DNA from: Magnolia sinica
Lineage: Eukaryota; Streptophyta; Magnoliopsida; Magnoliales; Magnoliaceae
Reading direction: 5' to 3'
Length of the DNA: 64,000 nucleotides
Assembly (NCBI RefSeq): GCF_029962835.1
Contig: NC_080577.1
Coordinates: 23,418,501 to 23,482,500 of the forward strand
The translations under genes and the position numbers were made by a program. Below the pieces are notes generated by a model, which ran no database searches, was not told the origin of the DNA, and was given only the letters and a program-made list of their open reading frames with translations. Position 1 is the stretch's first letter; each line of letters opens with the position of its first letter. This document shows positions 25,701-34,800 of this stretch, piece by piece.

Positions 25701-28700
25701 ACAAGTATATAACATATATTGATAATGTATCATTCATATCATTCAAAAGAAAAAGATTTACATAGATCAAATCCATCATTCATATCATTTCCCTAAAATA
25801 ATTTTAGAAAAAATTAAGAAAATGCCTAAAAAATTAACCCAAAAATAGAAAAAGAAAGCTGAAAAATAAATATTTAATCAATCCCTGCCCAAAATCTATA
25901 GATCGATAGATTTAAAACACTGATCATGCATCATTAAAGCTACCATTTGGAAAAAGCAAGTGAAAAAAAGATTCTGAAAAATACGAAAAATTCCAGCGAA
26001 AATAGAAAAAAAAAAATGGAAAAAAAAAAAAAAAAACCACCAAATCGAGATGAAATCATGCAACATTTCATAGATTTGGTGTTATAGCCCCAAATCAACG
26101 AGATTCTAGTTTTTTTTTTAAGGATTTTAATTATTTCCAGAAAATGCCAAAAAAATTCCAGTGAATACAGAAAAAAAAAAAAAAAAAAGAATTTAATGGG
26201 GAAAAAAAAAACACCAAATCGAGATGGAATCATGCAACATTTCATCGATTTGGCGTTATAGCCCCAAATTGATCAGATTCCAGTAAAAAAAACCACCCAA
26301 TTTTTTTTAATTATTTCAAAAAATTCCAGCGTGAAAATAAAAAAACAAATCGAGATGAAATCATGCAACATTTCATCATCGCACCAAATCGATCACATTC
26401 TAGTAGGGAAAAAAAAAAAGTTATTTTCAGAAAAAAAATGCCCAAATTTTCCAATGAAAATTTTTATTAAAAAAAAGGGGAAAAACACCAGATCAAGATA
26501 AAATCATGCAACATTTCATCAATTTGGTGTTATAAAAAAACAAAAACAAAAATTGTTTTTAGTTATTTCCAGAAAATGCCCAAAAAATATAGCGTAAATA
26601 GGGAAAAAAATAATCGAAAAAACACCAAATCGAGATGAAATCATACAACATTTCATCGATTTGGTGGATTTGGTGTTAAAACACCAAATTAATCAGATTC
26701 CACAAAAAAAAAACAAAGTTTTTTTTTTCTTTTTTCAATTTTTCCCAAATCGGGTATCGGCATGGTTCTTAAAATCAGTATCGTATTGGCCGATGCAGGC
26801 ATATCGTATCTGTATTGGCTCAATACGATATGCGATACGAGGCTGTATCGGAATCTGTTGGACCGTATTGATGTCGATACAAGGCCAATACAGTTTATGC
26901 AGGCCGATACGCCCATAAAACCCCAAATTTGAAATTTTTTTCAAAAATTCGCTCACATCTCCTCTTCTTCGTTTCATTTAAACAATGGAAGAATCTTAAA
27001 AACTCATTTTAGGCTAATTCTAGAACTATTTTGGGATCAAAACAAATGATTTGAATGGGATTTGACAAATCAAAGCGAAGTGGACCATTATGGGAAAAAA
27101 TCAGAAAGAATGGTAAACCTTCACTTTCTTTTTTATATTTTCATCTTTTTTGTTGTATTTCAATGTAATGGGCCATTGTTCACCAAATCATGTTTAATTT
27201 TTGTTCAATTAGAGCCCATTTAGTTGACCTTTAATAAGTCAAATCGACGGACAACATTCTCATCAAAGAATGGTCCGATACACCATTGAATACATGGTCA
27301 AAACAATCCCTTGCTAAGGAAATTTCAAAAGGAGAAGCAAGAAAGGGGGAAGATGAAGAAAACAACATGGTTTTGGGCCTTTCATGCCCGTATCAATCTA
27401 ACTAATACGGGTACATAAATATACATACTGACACGGGCCGTAACGGACGATATGCACCAATACAATGCAGATTTTTGTAACGGGCCAAAACGCACCCGTA
27501 TCGCGTATTGTATCGAGCCGATATGGATACGATATAGCCATATTGGCCAATGTGATGCCAATAATAAGAACCATGGTCAGAATTGGACACTAGCATGGAC
27601 CATGGTCCAATCTAGCAAACCCCAAAGACGGGCTTCTTGGGCTTGGCAATGTATATTAATAAGTTTACAAGTTAATATTCTTTTTTTAATCAGCTAAAAA
27701 TATTTAAACTGAAAAGAAAATAACTATCCACTAAATCGACAAAATAACATTCCCGGTACATTAGGTTATAGAGCTACATATGTTTGGATTATGATGGCTT
27801 CTATGATGGAGCTTTAATAGGTCATATGAATGTATGTCATGATTGTCGCACAAAATAATTCTATTGCAAAGGGTTAAGAACTTGTGGTCAGTGTTTTAAA
27901 TAGAGGTAGCTTGTTGCATAGCGTTTAGCCCTCTGTAGCATGTAGCAGAAATAGCATAGCGTGTAGCTTAAGCTACACAATACTTCTATTTTTAAATTTA
28001 AAAATAGGACAAATATGATAATTAGCACGAAAAAAGAAAAAAAAAATATTTTTTTTAAAAAAATGCCGAATAGATGATTCATTTTTTCAAGTATAAGCAT
28101 ATTCAAATAAGTTATTAATTATTATTTATCAAAAGCTAATTCACATATATAAAGTTATAAAAGAAAATCAATAATCAAATAATTATCACGTCAACAACTT
28201 TCTAAGCAAACCGCTTTAATTAATAATGCCTAATTGAAACCACAAGTCACGACTCACAAGAGATTTACTTAGTACTAACCTCAGCAAGGTGTTGGCCTCC
28301 TCCTGACATGAGTTCCCATAACCTCCCCGGAGTTCCAACAATGATCTCAGGCCTTCTTTTTAGAAGTCTCTCCTGCTTTTCTGTAGACATCCCACCAACA
28401 ATGGGAACCACAGTGATATTGGTGAGTTTGGCTGCTTCCTTGAGATGATCAGAGACCTGCAGAAATAGAACAGGTAACCAAAAGGTCGAGGTTCAATTTC
28501 AATGGTTGAAACTGCCACGTCTAATGTGTAGAAGCAACAGCGGCAAGGACCTCGAAATAATTAGAAGTATATGAAATAAAGAATACTTTTTTACAAGCCC
28601 AAATTCATCCATTTTGCAAGCGATGAATTCCAGAAGTTTATGAACATTTTTTTATCAAACAGATATTCAATTGCCAATAATAAGCATCTAACCAGTAACC

Positions 28701-30276
28701 ATAATGAAGTTATCACATCACAAAAGCAAGCGTTACAGAGAGGGAAGGTAGAATGTTGGCAAATATATTCCTGAGTGTCATTTGAAGGAGTTATATTGCT
28801 TTCATTTGATGTGGGTATTTGTGGCTGATAGCAGAAATATTTTGGGCCTTGAGAGCTTTCAATGTGGTAAGCTCAAGTGAACAAGAGCAAACTAGAAATA
28901 CCTGAAGAGCAAGCTCCCTTGTAGGAGTCACAATAAGAGCTCGAAGAGGGCTTCCCTGAACACCCTTACTCACAGCATCTCCTTCATTTCCAAGCAACCT
29001 CGCAGCCTTTTCCCTTTCTTCAAGAAGACGTTGCAAGATGGGCAGCCCAAATGCAAGCGTTTTACCAGATCCCGTCTCAGCAGCACCAATAACATCCTGT
29101 TGCAAAAATACTATAAAGATATTTGCATCAAAGACCTCAAATACGGAAGGATCGCCTTAAGGCCATGTTTGGATGCAGAAACAAAATCAATTGCAAACGC
29201 CCAAAGTAATCAAGAGGAAATTTCCTAGTGTCCATAGTGAAGAAGTAACTCTTGAAATGCAGTTCCAATGCTTCTGAATCCAATCTGAAGGTAGAGTAAT
29301 TGAAATTTGAAGCAAAATTCTGGCATAAAAAGAATTTCACATTTTCCAATTTATATGTCGAGTTACCATTTTCAAATCAATGATGCAAACAAAACACACA
29401 CTAAGCTAGAACAGAACAGACCTTTCCTTGATGGGCAGCTGCAGGAATGCAAGCTTTCTGTATGGGAGTAGGTTCCTTGAACCCAAGCCTATATATCGAT
29501 TTCATAAGCAAAGGATGGAGCCTCAGCTCCTTCCATGCATAGAATTCATCCTCGTCTGGAATGACCTTCTCGCTAGAAACACCATCAGCATTATCTTCTT
29601 GCCCATCTGTCGAAACACAAGGTCTATCTGTTGGGCCCCCCTCTGTAAGAAAACACAAACCAGGCCGCAATTCAGATAACTTTGGGAGTTTGTATGGATT
29701 ATAAACACTCAATTCCAACAGAGAGTTCAAGGGAAAGACAAACCATCGATTTTCTCTTTGACAGTTTCACCATTCTTCTTCTTCTCTGTCTTCTTCTTCT
29801 TCTTCTTCTTCTTCTTCCTCCCTTTTCTCTCCTCCGTTGTCTCCTCGTTACTATCTTTAATAACACACAAATCATCATCGGAACCACCACCGCTGTCCCG
29901 AAGCTTGCGTTTCTTCGATTTCGAGAAATTTGACAGAGCTTCTTCTCCCGACTTGGCGAATCCAGGAAGCAAACCATACTCCGACTCGTCGATCTCTTCG
30001 AGCGAAAGGAAACCTGGAACAAAATCCAAGAGAGGAAAAGTAAAAAAATCGTAGAAACCCTAAAAACCCTAATTCCAAGAGGGAAGAAAACGAAGGGAAG
30101 AGAGAGATACCTCCTTCGTTGGTGCCGACTAATAGGGAGAAAGGATCGTCGTTGGTAAGAGAGTCGTTCCATGGCAATGCACCGACATTTTCGTAGTCCG
30201 GCTTTGCACGGAGATTTTTCTTGTTTGATTTCTTCGTCTTTGAAGAGGGGAGAGGAGGAGAAGCCTCGGCTGCCAT
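7615..30276 (-). CDS. RH13: DEAD-box ATP-dependent RNA helicase, DDX24/Mak5/RH13 type, 3' end outside window
   Basis: Exons: 30276-30111, 30013-29744, 29642-29422, 29096-28902, 28456-28280, 24608-24220, 14661-14481, 12778-12656, 12565-12449, 7719-7615 (1944 bp, 648 codons, all phases agree). The start at 30276 gives [10 protein letters not shown]. The N-terminus is acidic and Lys-rich. Helicase motifs in order: Q motif ([10 protein letters not shown]), I (AAETGSGKT), Ia (PTRELALQ), Ib (VGTPGRL), II (VLDEADRM), III (SAT), IV (IVFCTS), V ([10 protein letters not shown]), VI (HRSGRTARA). A long insert between motifs II and III and the [13 protein letters not shown] context fit the Mak5/DDX24/AtRH13 family, which acts in nucleolar 60S ribosome assembly. 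The basic tail expected after [14 protein letters not shown] is not in the window. The family is secure; the symbol is by resemblance. Confidence 0.9.
8215..9480 (+). mobile_element. Ty1/copia LTR-like remnant
   Basis: Holds a near-tandem pair of about 95-bp segments (8508-8690, with ctcgagc and cgatcgatcgagg words), then runs such as caaactcaataagacct and gtgatagtgaaattcggtac. The same phrases recur in the remnant at 49890-51690. The style is that of long copia LTRs. I cannot fix the ends or find a partner LTR, so it may be a solo or broken LTR. Confidence 0.5.
9519..9895 (+). mobile_element. TRIM (miniature terminal-repeat retrotransposon), intact structure
   Basis: Two 85-bp LTRs (9519-9603 and 9811-9895) start tgttagagt and end ttgaca. 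I count two differences between them. The primer site tggtatcagagcgg directly follows the first LTR. A G-run (gcggggggg) directly precedes the second. A perfect 5-bp target duplication, agtga, lies at 9514-9518 and 9896-9900. The interior is 207 bp and has no gene. It moved with proteins supplied by another element. Confidence 0.92.
10251..10575. mobile_element. Miniature inverted-repeat element, GGGCC(T)-ended
   Basis: Left end tagggcctctttgattagca, right end, read inwards, taagggcctgttcgataagc; both arms continue gg(g)aatccatgg. About 325 bp, no coding frame. I see no clear target duplication. The ends are of the common plant hAT miniature type. Confidence 0.7.
10985..11721. mobile_element. 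hAT-like TIR element with GTAACGG/CGATACGG word
   Basis: Ends caaggtattccgtatcgg and, inwards from the right, caaggtgttctgtatccg. Target duplication aatgagag (10977-10984) and aatgtgag (11722-11729), 7 of 8. The first 90 bp and last 180 bp are packed with gtaacgg, cgttac and cgatacgg in both orientations. The middle carries tccactctttggtgagaatg, shared with the element at 24888-27575. A (GA)n run abuts its right side. Confidence 0.85.
11726..11749 (+). repeat. (GA)n microsatellite
   Basis: About 12 GA units directly right of the TIR element; part of its target duplication overlaps the run. Confidence 0.9.
11750..12448. other. Intron 9 of gene 1, unassigned
   Basis: AT-rich sequence with no repeat or frame I recognise. 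Confidence 0.5.
12449..12565 (-). CDS. RH13: Gene 1 exon 9 (motif VI)
   Basis: 39 codons: [20 protein letters not shown], then [25 protein letters not shown] donor. It carries the arginine-finger motif HRSGRTAR. Confidence 0.92.
12656..12778 (-). CDS. RH13: Gene 1 exon 8 (motif V)
   Basis: 41 codons, phase 0 at both ends: [20 protein letters not shown], then [21 protein letters not shown]. The intron to exon 9 is only 90 bp. Confidence 0.92.
12779..13990. other. Intron 7 of gene 1, unassigned part
   Basis: AT-rich, with a short (catcat)-like stretch near 13465. No transposon ends or coding similarity seen. Confidence 0.5.
13998..14215 (-). mobile_element. Au-like SINE copy
   Basis: On the minus strand: agtcccaagcctgggtaatg, then gggttgcgtcaggttggg, ccatgaatcctaacagat, tgaccctagttagtgggg and aaggcttagatgatgatg. 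This is the layout of the plant Au SINE. A second, more diverged copy is at 23430-23585. Confidence 0.75.
14481..14661 (-). CDS. RH13: Gene 1 exon 7 (motif IV)
   Basis: Encodes (C)[19 protein letters not shown], then [19 protein letters not shown], ending QQRARLK. Acceptor ttgcag, donor GTAGCT. Phase 2 at its 5' end pairs with exon 6. Confidence 0.92.
14662..15842. other. Intron 6 of gene 1, left part, unassigned
   Basis: Mostly AT-rich. A minus-strand open stretch at 14993-15319 reads [19 protein letters not shown] and then [21 protein letters not shown] recognise no family and it has no splice context. I do not call a gene. Confidence 0.4.
15843..16010 (-). mobile_element. LINE 3' end
   Basis: Minus strand: [14 protein letters not shown] stop, a short tail with gggcttgtagtcatttgtg, tttttcaataaaattacc and a T/A-rich end. 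It resembles the other LINE tails here (48835, 25168). It abuts the truncated 3' side of the copia element. Confidence 0.6.
19315..19870. mobile_element. GGGCCTGTTTG-ended miniature element inside copia gag
   Basis: Left end tagggcctgtttgttttttc; right end, inwards, taggggcctgtttgattttc. It splits the copia gag frame between [19 protein letters not shown] and [12 protein letters not shown]. Flanks aggtcttc and gtttcttc agree at 5 of 8 positions, a worn hAT-type duplication. Confidence 0.75.
20161..20172 (-). other. Copia primer-binding site
   Basis: gctctgatacca is the complement of tggtatcagagc. It lies next to the right LTR and sets the element on the minus strand. Confidence 0.85.
20176..20844 (-). 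repeat. 5' LTR of the copia element
   Basis: 669 bp, beginning tgttgagattcag and ending cgcacaaca in plus orientation. Gypsy integrase sequence starts immediately to its right (gtatggatttcgtgc). Confidence 0.75.
20845..21990 (+). pseudogene. Ty3/gypsy integrase-chromodomain remnant
   Basis: [43 protein letters not shown] and [18 protein letters not shown] form the integrase core; [19 protein letters not shown] and [11 protein letters not shown] its C-terminal part; [19 protein letters not shown] a chromodomain (about 21795-21955). At least three stops sit where Trp or Arg is expected (HTRT-stop-DSV; RPE-stop-FP), as from C-to-T decay. It is cut on the left by the copia LTR. It belongs to the same broad chromovirus group as the element at 2140. 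Confidence 0.88.
21992..23100 (+). repeat. Probable 3' LTR of the second gypsy element
   Basis: Starts tgatgaggacatcc after purine-rich gaggggagt, just as the other gypsy LTR starts tgatgggaacatc after gaggagaat. A TATA-like ctatttaaggattatggg near 22355 fits an LTR promoter. The right end is not fixed; about 23100 is a guess. Confidence 0.5.
23430..23585 (+). mobile_element. Au-like SINE copy (diverged)
   Basis: Contains gccagtcccaagtgc, gggttgcaccagattggc, tcatgaatcctgacatgg and gttgaccccaattagttggg, then ataaggcttagatgatgatg. Same family as 13998-14215, opposite orientation. Confidence 0.7.
23586..24219. other. Intron 6 of gene 1, right end, unassigned
   Basis: AT-rich, no recognised feature. 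Confidence 0.5.
24220..24608 (-). CDS. RH13: Gene 1 exon 6 (DEAD box, SAT motif)
   Basis: Begins [19 protein letters not shown] after a ctgcag acceptor and ends KLEESFIE at a GTATGC donor, with two bases of the next codon. It includes the variable segment between motifs II and III and the motif SAT at [12 protein letters not shown]. Introns of 3.7 kb and 9.6 kb flank it. Confidence 0.92.
25062..25084 (+). repeat. (GT)n microsatellite
   Basis: About 11 GT units inside the left arm of the TIR element. Confidence 0.9.
25168..25533 (-). mobile_element. 5'-truncated LINE with target duplication
   Basis: A T-run at the left (A-tail on the minus strand), then the end of an ORF2 zf-RVT domain (rc: [14 protein letters not shown], fsgigr) and 3' tail. 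Flanked by aaggtgtgatgtt at 25157-25169 and 25534-25546. The size, truncation and 11-13 bp duplication are typical of target-primed reverse transcription. Confidence 0.85.
25940..26705. repeat. Tandem array, five units of about 130-175 bp
   Basis: Each unit carries caccaaatcgagatgaaatc followed by atgcaacatttcat and gatttggtgttatagcccc. The phrase atgaaatcatgc (or a one-base variant) starts at 26050, 26224, 26355, 26498 and 26635. A-runs of variable length separate the units. The phrase atgaaat..atttcat is itself a small hairpin. Confidence 0.85.
27889..28060. mobile_element. Partial TIR element of the TAGCGTAGC-word type
   Basis: Starts cagtgttttaaatagaggta, then gcatagcg, tagcatagcgtgtagc, aagctacaca. 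It resembles the left end of 49257-49828. No right end is visible before exon 5 of gene 1, so it seems broken. Confidence 0.55.
28280..30276 (-). CDS. RH13: Gene 1 exons 1-5 (N-terminus to motif Ib)
   Basis: Five exons with short introns of 97, 101, 325 and 445 bp. Exon 1 ends LLVGTNEGG and joins FLSLEEIDE of exon 2 across a codon split 1+2. Exon 2 carries the poly-lysine tract. Exon 3 holds the Q motif. Exon 4 starts exactly at [13 protein letters not shown]. Exon 5 ends at GGQHLAE. All donors are GT and all acceptors AG. Confidence 0.9.
29790..29817 (-). repeat. (AAG)n microsatellite coding for a poly-lysine run
   Basis: A TTC repeat on the plus strand is AAG on the coding strand of exon 2 and gives about nine consecutive lysines between ERKGR and TEKKKNG. 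Basic runs of this sort can serve as nuclear/nucleolar signals. The length is likely to vary between individuals. Confidence 0.85.
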
Positions 30277-30391
30277 TGCTTTAGAGCGGGAGCAGCACAA
30301 CGGCACGGTAGGTTTTAGTTCCTTTTATGCGTCGGGTAGTTTTGAGGAAAAATGATATCCGAGCCCGACAGTTCTCTGTGAGCCCAAGAAA

Positions 30392-30900
30392 TGGGGGGAA
30401 CGGATTGGCTGGCGTACCACACACTAGCTATATAGCTGATGTACTGACGTTAGCAAGTTCTGTGCATCCCGTCACGAGGTATGTGTTATTTCTATGTGTT
30501 ATTTCCAAACTGTCCATCCATTTAGAGAGCTCTCGTAAGGCTTGAAACTAAAAATAAGACAGATCTAACGATCAAGTGGACCACACTGTAAAAAGCAGCA
30601 GGGGATTGAACGTCTATCATTGAAACCCTCTTGGAGGTCAATGTTTTGGATGAATATGAAATTTGTTTTTCCTCTTCTTCCGGGCAATCCGCTTCCCATA
30701 AATGATGTGTGTCCTATCCATCCATCCATCTTTCGAGATTATTTTATATTATTGAGCTAAGTAGATCCAATTCTCATATACACCTCACCGTGGTAAAGAA
30801 TGGTGATTGAACATGTTCTATTAAAAAAATTTCTGATGGCCATTCAATCTCCACTGTTTTCTAAGATCTGTGTTTGATGTATTTTGTTTCAAAATTGATA
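30392..30900. repeat. Foldback-family repeat directly upstream of gene 1
   Basis: A segment begins ggggaacggattggctggcg and reaches gggcaatccgcttccc near 30702 in the opposite sense. It includes the family phrases ctgtccatccatttagag, caagtggaccacactg and ggattgaacgtctatcattg. More arm-like sequence runs to about 30900. It starts about 120 bp upstream of the gene 1 ATG. Confidence 0.65.
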
Positions 30901-31674
30901 TTAAAATCAAATTTTCAAATATTTCAGTTTTCTTTATATTTAAAATTTCTGTTAATTTTGAATCGCAGGTTTTGTCCTACATCGGATTTAACAAATAAAA
31001 ATATCTTGTATATAAGATACGATTTTTGCCTTGGGGCATGAGTCTCATTCAGGAGGCATGTGACCAAACAGGCGTGCGCAACGGGTGTGGATGTACTCAT
31101 ATAGGTATGTGTGTACGGGTATTTGCAGGACTTTATTTGCGAGTGTGTACTTGCACTTGTACTTTTTTCATTTTTAATCAGAGAGATGTATCCATTTGGT
31201 TGGTTACACTTGTTAGGTTTAAACCCAACAGACCTAACCCTTTCAAAAGGGTGCTTAATGCACTTTCTTTCTTATAAAACTCTCTCTATATTATAGTTTA
31301 TAAATTTTTGATTGCTGAGTTCGTCACTGAGTTAACTCAGCACTTTTGGGTTAAACTGCAAGTGGTTCGAACTCGCGTACAGCGAGTGCACCGCTAGGAC
31401 CAGGTCATAGTCGTTGTATTCTAGAGATCGATTACTTTGGAAACCTATTGCATTTGGAATGCAGTCCAAGGAAAGCAAATTTGATTTCAAGCCGAGTGAC
31501 TTACGTCACGCCTCGACTTAATTCAATAAGTCCTATTTTTCAAATTTTAATTTCTTTTTTAGTTCTCAATTTTTAATAATCTATTTAATTCAACTAAATA
31601 TTCTAACAACCTCATCCTTATTTTTGAGCTTACACCTTATAATAATTTTAAAAGATAGATGTACATCTTAGAAA

Positions 31675-31707
<33 letters not shown>

Positions 31708-31794
31708 CATATCATGAGGTGCTCATAGAGCATTGCCAGTAGACACTTCGCTACTCACCCTGTCAACATGCAACCCACGCAAGTTTTTGTTTCC
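30901..31794. other. Intergenic, unassigned, with (AC)n(AT)n at 31673-31707
   Basis: AT-rich. A compound (AC)12(AT)5 microsatellite is the only clear structure. Confidence 0.6.
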
Positions 31795-32210
31795 AAATCA
31801 TGTGCCAGTGGTACGTGGATGGAAAGCAGGGGACGTGGATTGTACACTACCCCGGAGATATGGACCGGCTCAGTGATGTAGTAATCTTCTCCACACCATC
31901 TATCTATTATTTTTTTTCATTTCAATTTAGGTTTTTGTTCCAAAAATTAGGTAGATCCAAAGCTCGAATGAACCATTCAAAGGAGAATAAACACTTACCA
32001 TTGAAAACTTGTTGAGGGTAATAGAAGTTTTGGATAGAGCTGGTATTTGTGTTTTCATTCATCCAGGTCTACATTACGTGAGGCTCTTAAAAAGTTTCCA
32101 ACGGTGACTGTTCAATCCCCATTGATCTTGTGATTTGGATCGGACTCATTTTTTGAGTCATGTCTTAAAATGAGCTGTAAAAATGTACCAACATCATGGA
32201 TAAAACACTT
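31795..32210. repeat. Foldback-family repeat
   Basis: Carries cacaccatctatctatt, gtagatccaaagctcgaatg, aacacttaccattgaaaac, gtatttgtgttttcattcat and an opposing arm ending catggataaaacac. Same family as 30392. Confidence 0.6.
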
Positions 32211-32284
32211 AGGAGTCGTTTAGCACCATTGATTTGGGAGGATTCGAGGGGATTCCAAATATGCTAGTTGTTTGGCACCATAGA

Positions 32285-32740
32285 GTAAGTGGGGGACATG
32301 GATTAGCTACTCAAGTGATGTCATCAAGTTTTGTGCACCCCACCTTGACGTATTTTTTTTTATCCACACCATCCATCCATTTAGAGAGATCATATTAGGG
32401 CATGATTCAAAGAATGAGTTAGATACAAGGCTCGACTGGACCCCACAGTGGGGAGAGTGACGCCCACCATTAAAAAGTTATAAGGGCTACAAAAGTTATT
32501 GGTCAACCTGATATTTGTGTTTTCCCTTCTTTCATGTCTACGTTAACATATGAACAGTTTAGATCTCAAATAAACATCATGGTGGACCTTTGGAAGATTT
32601 CAAGGGTGGGCGCTACTCTCCCCTCTGTTTTATGTGGATGAGTCCGCTCCAGCTTTGGATATACCAGTGACATCACTTTAGTAGCTGGTCTCTTCACTCG
32701 ACCTATCAGGAGCTAATCCATGTGTTTAAGTAGGGGGTAT
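32285..32740. repeat. Foldback-family repeat with matched ends
   Basis: Left end ggacatggattagctactc, right end inwards cacatggattagctcctg; both arms continue towards gtgatgtca. Interior phrases caccatccatccatttagag and ctggaccccacagtgg. Flanks gtaagtggg and ttaagtagg could be a worn 9-bp duplication. Confidence 0.65.
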
Positions 32741-32963
32741 CAAATCCACCTATGGATACTTGAACCCCTCACCTGGTGTTGAAACTCCTAAAGGCCGAGC
32801 AAGAATAAGGATCCAACCAGATAGAGGATTTGAAATCTAGAGCTTGGATTACTTCTAAAATACTTACAAGAGTTGTATGTATAACATGTATGTTATCAAA
32901 CTATAACTCTATTGTGCACACGGCCTATTAAAGATGTCCCAAAACAATTAGATTACCATTTCC

Positions 32964-32968
<5 letters not shown>

Positions 32969-33002
<34 letters not shown>
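32969..33002. repeat. (TA)n microsatellite
   Basis: About 17 TA units. Confidence 0.95.
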
Positions 33003-33004
<2 letters not shown>

Positions 33005-33590
33005 AAGATAACAACTGTATTAAGAAAGATACAAAAAGGAGAGAGAGTCCGTTGAGAATCAGACTCTTCAATTGCATCACTATAATTACTTTAATATGAT
33101 GATCAGCACCGTCCACACATTGTTCACGTAAATCAACGATTAAAAATCATTGGTTAATCACTTGGACATGAGTCTGTGCTTGTGGCCCATTCAAGACTTG
33201 GAATTTCATCATTTTCGCACAAAAGCATATGTTTCAGTGGGTTTTTCGCAACCAGTGTGTTAAACATTAAATACATTAACTAATTGGATATATTAAAGTT
33301 GATTTAATAATTAAATTCAAGCCCCTATAAATATACATGCATAACTTTTGGATTAAAGTTGATTCACAATCCAGGTGCCAAACACAAAAACAAGACAGGA
33401 GGATTTCAAATACAGGGGTTCCAAATCCACGCTCCCAAACAGGCCGTTATAGCGTGGATAAAACACATATAGCATGGCCGGGCTCACGAGCTTTTGCAAG
33501 GCATGTCCAAGCCCGGCCAATTGTCAGCCTACCTTTATCATGTTGCGGGGGTTTTCTCAGGTAGCCCTGAACATTGCAGCAGTACACAAA

Positions 33591-33972
33591 GGGCCTGTTT
33601 GGCCAGTGGTATTAAGTTGTATTAAATGAGATTGCATTGCATTGCTAATCCCACCTCGAGATTGGGAATAGCATATTTGGAAGGAGTGTAAGATGGGATT
33701 AAAATTAATTTTATAGGCTTTGAAAAACGAGTCTTGTGTTGGAAAGTGTGAAATGGGATTTCCAAATTATATGGATGATGAATTTTTTCTTTATCCAAGT
33801 GTAATTTGAAAGGAAATCCCAGGATTTACTTTTAATTGCATACATTCCAAACATGGTATTGGAAAATATGGGCTACACCCAATTCATGAAAAATACCTTA
33901 CACATGCATTTATTGTTACTTTTACCGTTCCATCCACCTTAATTCATCTAATGTAGTTGGCCAAACGGGCCC
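33591..33972. mobile_element. GGGCCTGTTTGGCCA-ended miniature element
   Basis: Left end gggcctgtttggccagtgg, right end inwards gggcccgtttggccaactac. 382 bp, AT-rich, no frame. Target duplication not resolved. Another worn copy of this style seems to span about 32212-33449. Confidence 0.7.
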
Positions 33973-34800
33973 AAAATGTGCGGAAATGTGTAGTTTGTCA
34001 TAGAGTTCAGATGATCCAGACCGTTCAATGGGTGGTTCTAACCATGGATGACCATCATCCAAAATTTTCACCTACTACGAAGTACGGCCTGTAAAATTCT
34101 CCATAGACGTTGATCTGTGACCGGCATCATCTTCTTCCATTTAATCTGAAATAAGCTGAATTCCCCGTGGCGGGTAAACTAGATGGATGGTCCAGATCAC
34201 GGTTTACCATTCAACGTCTATTATACAATGCTCAGAACTCGGCGTTCAAGCTTTCGTCGGTCGGGCCCTGCTTGATCTCAACCATTGATGTGATGGGACT
34301 TGTGGTGGATGGCCCATGCATCAAACCCACAAGAGCGATGATCCCGGATGTAGAACTGCTGGCCTTTTTTCTTGGTTGTCCATGAACCGTTGGTGGTTTT
34401 CTCTCTCAGCCATTCATATATTGCTCGCCCATTCAACGGTTGGGATCAGTGGTATGGATCAGTGAACCCTGGGGTTACAAAACCAGGGACTAGACGGTAA
34501 CGGACCATCCTGGCTGCAGTTTAAGGATAAACACGGGATGAACAAGTCGTGCAAGGCTTGGTGGATCCCTATCTACAGGGCTTACGTACATGCCTTACAT
34601 CCAGATCGTCCATACGTATCGAGAGCTCATTTTAGGGCGTGATTGCAAAAATGAAGCGGATGCAAATCTCAGGCGGACCACACAATACGAAGCGGTGGTA
34701 ATTGACCATTAAAAACTTCAGATTTGAATTGCTTCATTTTTTGAATCATGCTCTGAAATAAACTATCAAAACGGTGGTAAAGCACATTGATCTTGGTTGG
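33973..34800. repeat. Foldback-family arms, rearranged
   Basis: Several arm phrases: gatgatccagaccgttcaat, ccatccatacgtatcgagag-like near 34610, ggcggaccacacaatacg, gtggtaattgaccattaaaa. The order is broken and ends are not clear. Confidence 0.45.

Larger units (their letters stand above)
24888..27575. mobile_element. hAT-like TIR element with GGTATCGG word and internal satellite
   Basis: Ends catggttttgaatattgg and, inwards from the right, catggttcttattattgg. Duplication gccagaat (24880-24887) and gtcagaat (27576-27583), 7 of 8. Ends are rich in ggtatcgg, ccgatac and cgatacg. Segment 25087-25135 recurs inverted at 27250-27297, so the arms are long. The interior holds a LINE tail and a tandem array. 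At 26761 a second start (catggttcttaaaatcag) pairs better with the right end than the outer one does, so two copies may be fused. It lies in gene 1 intron 5. Confidence 0.75.

Noticed and set aside
25940..26705. CRISPR-like array
   Set aside because: Repeats are long, unequal and separated by A-runs, in a plant intron. It is a satellite.
26761..27575. Independent TIR element with its own target duplication
   Set aside because: The ends pair well, but the left flank ggtatcgg does not match the right flank gtcagaat. I kept the outer element as the call and noted the alternative.
29727..30054. Overlapping frames on both strands in the 29.7-30.3 kb exons
   Set aside because: Shadows of the helicase exons and of the TTC/AAG repeat.
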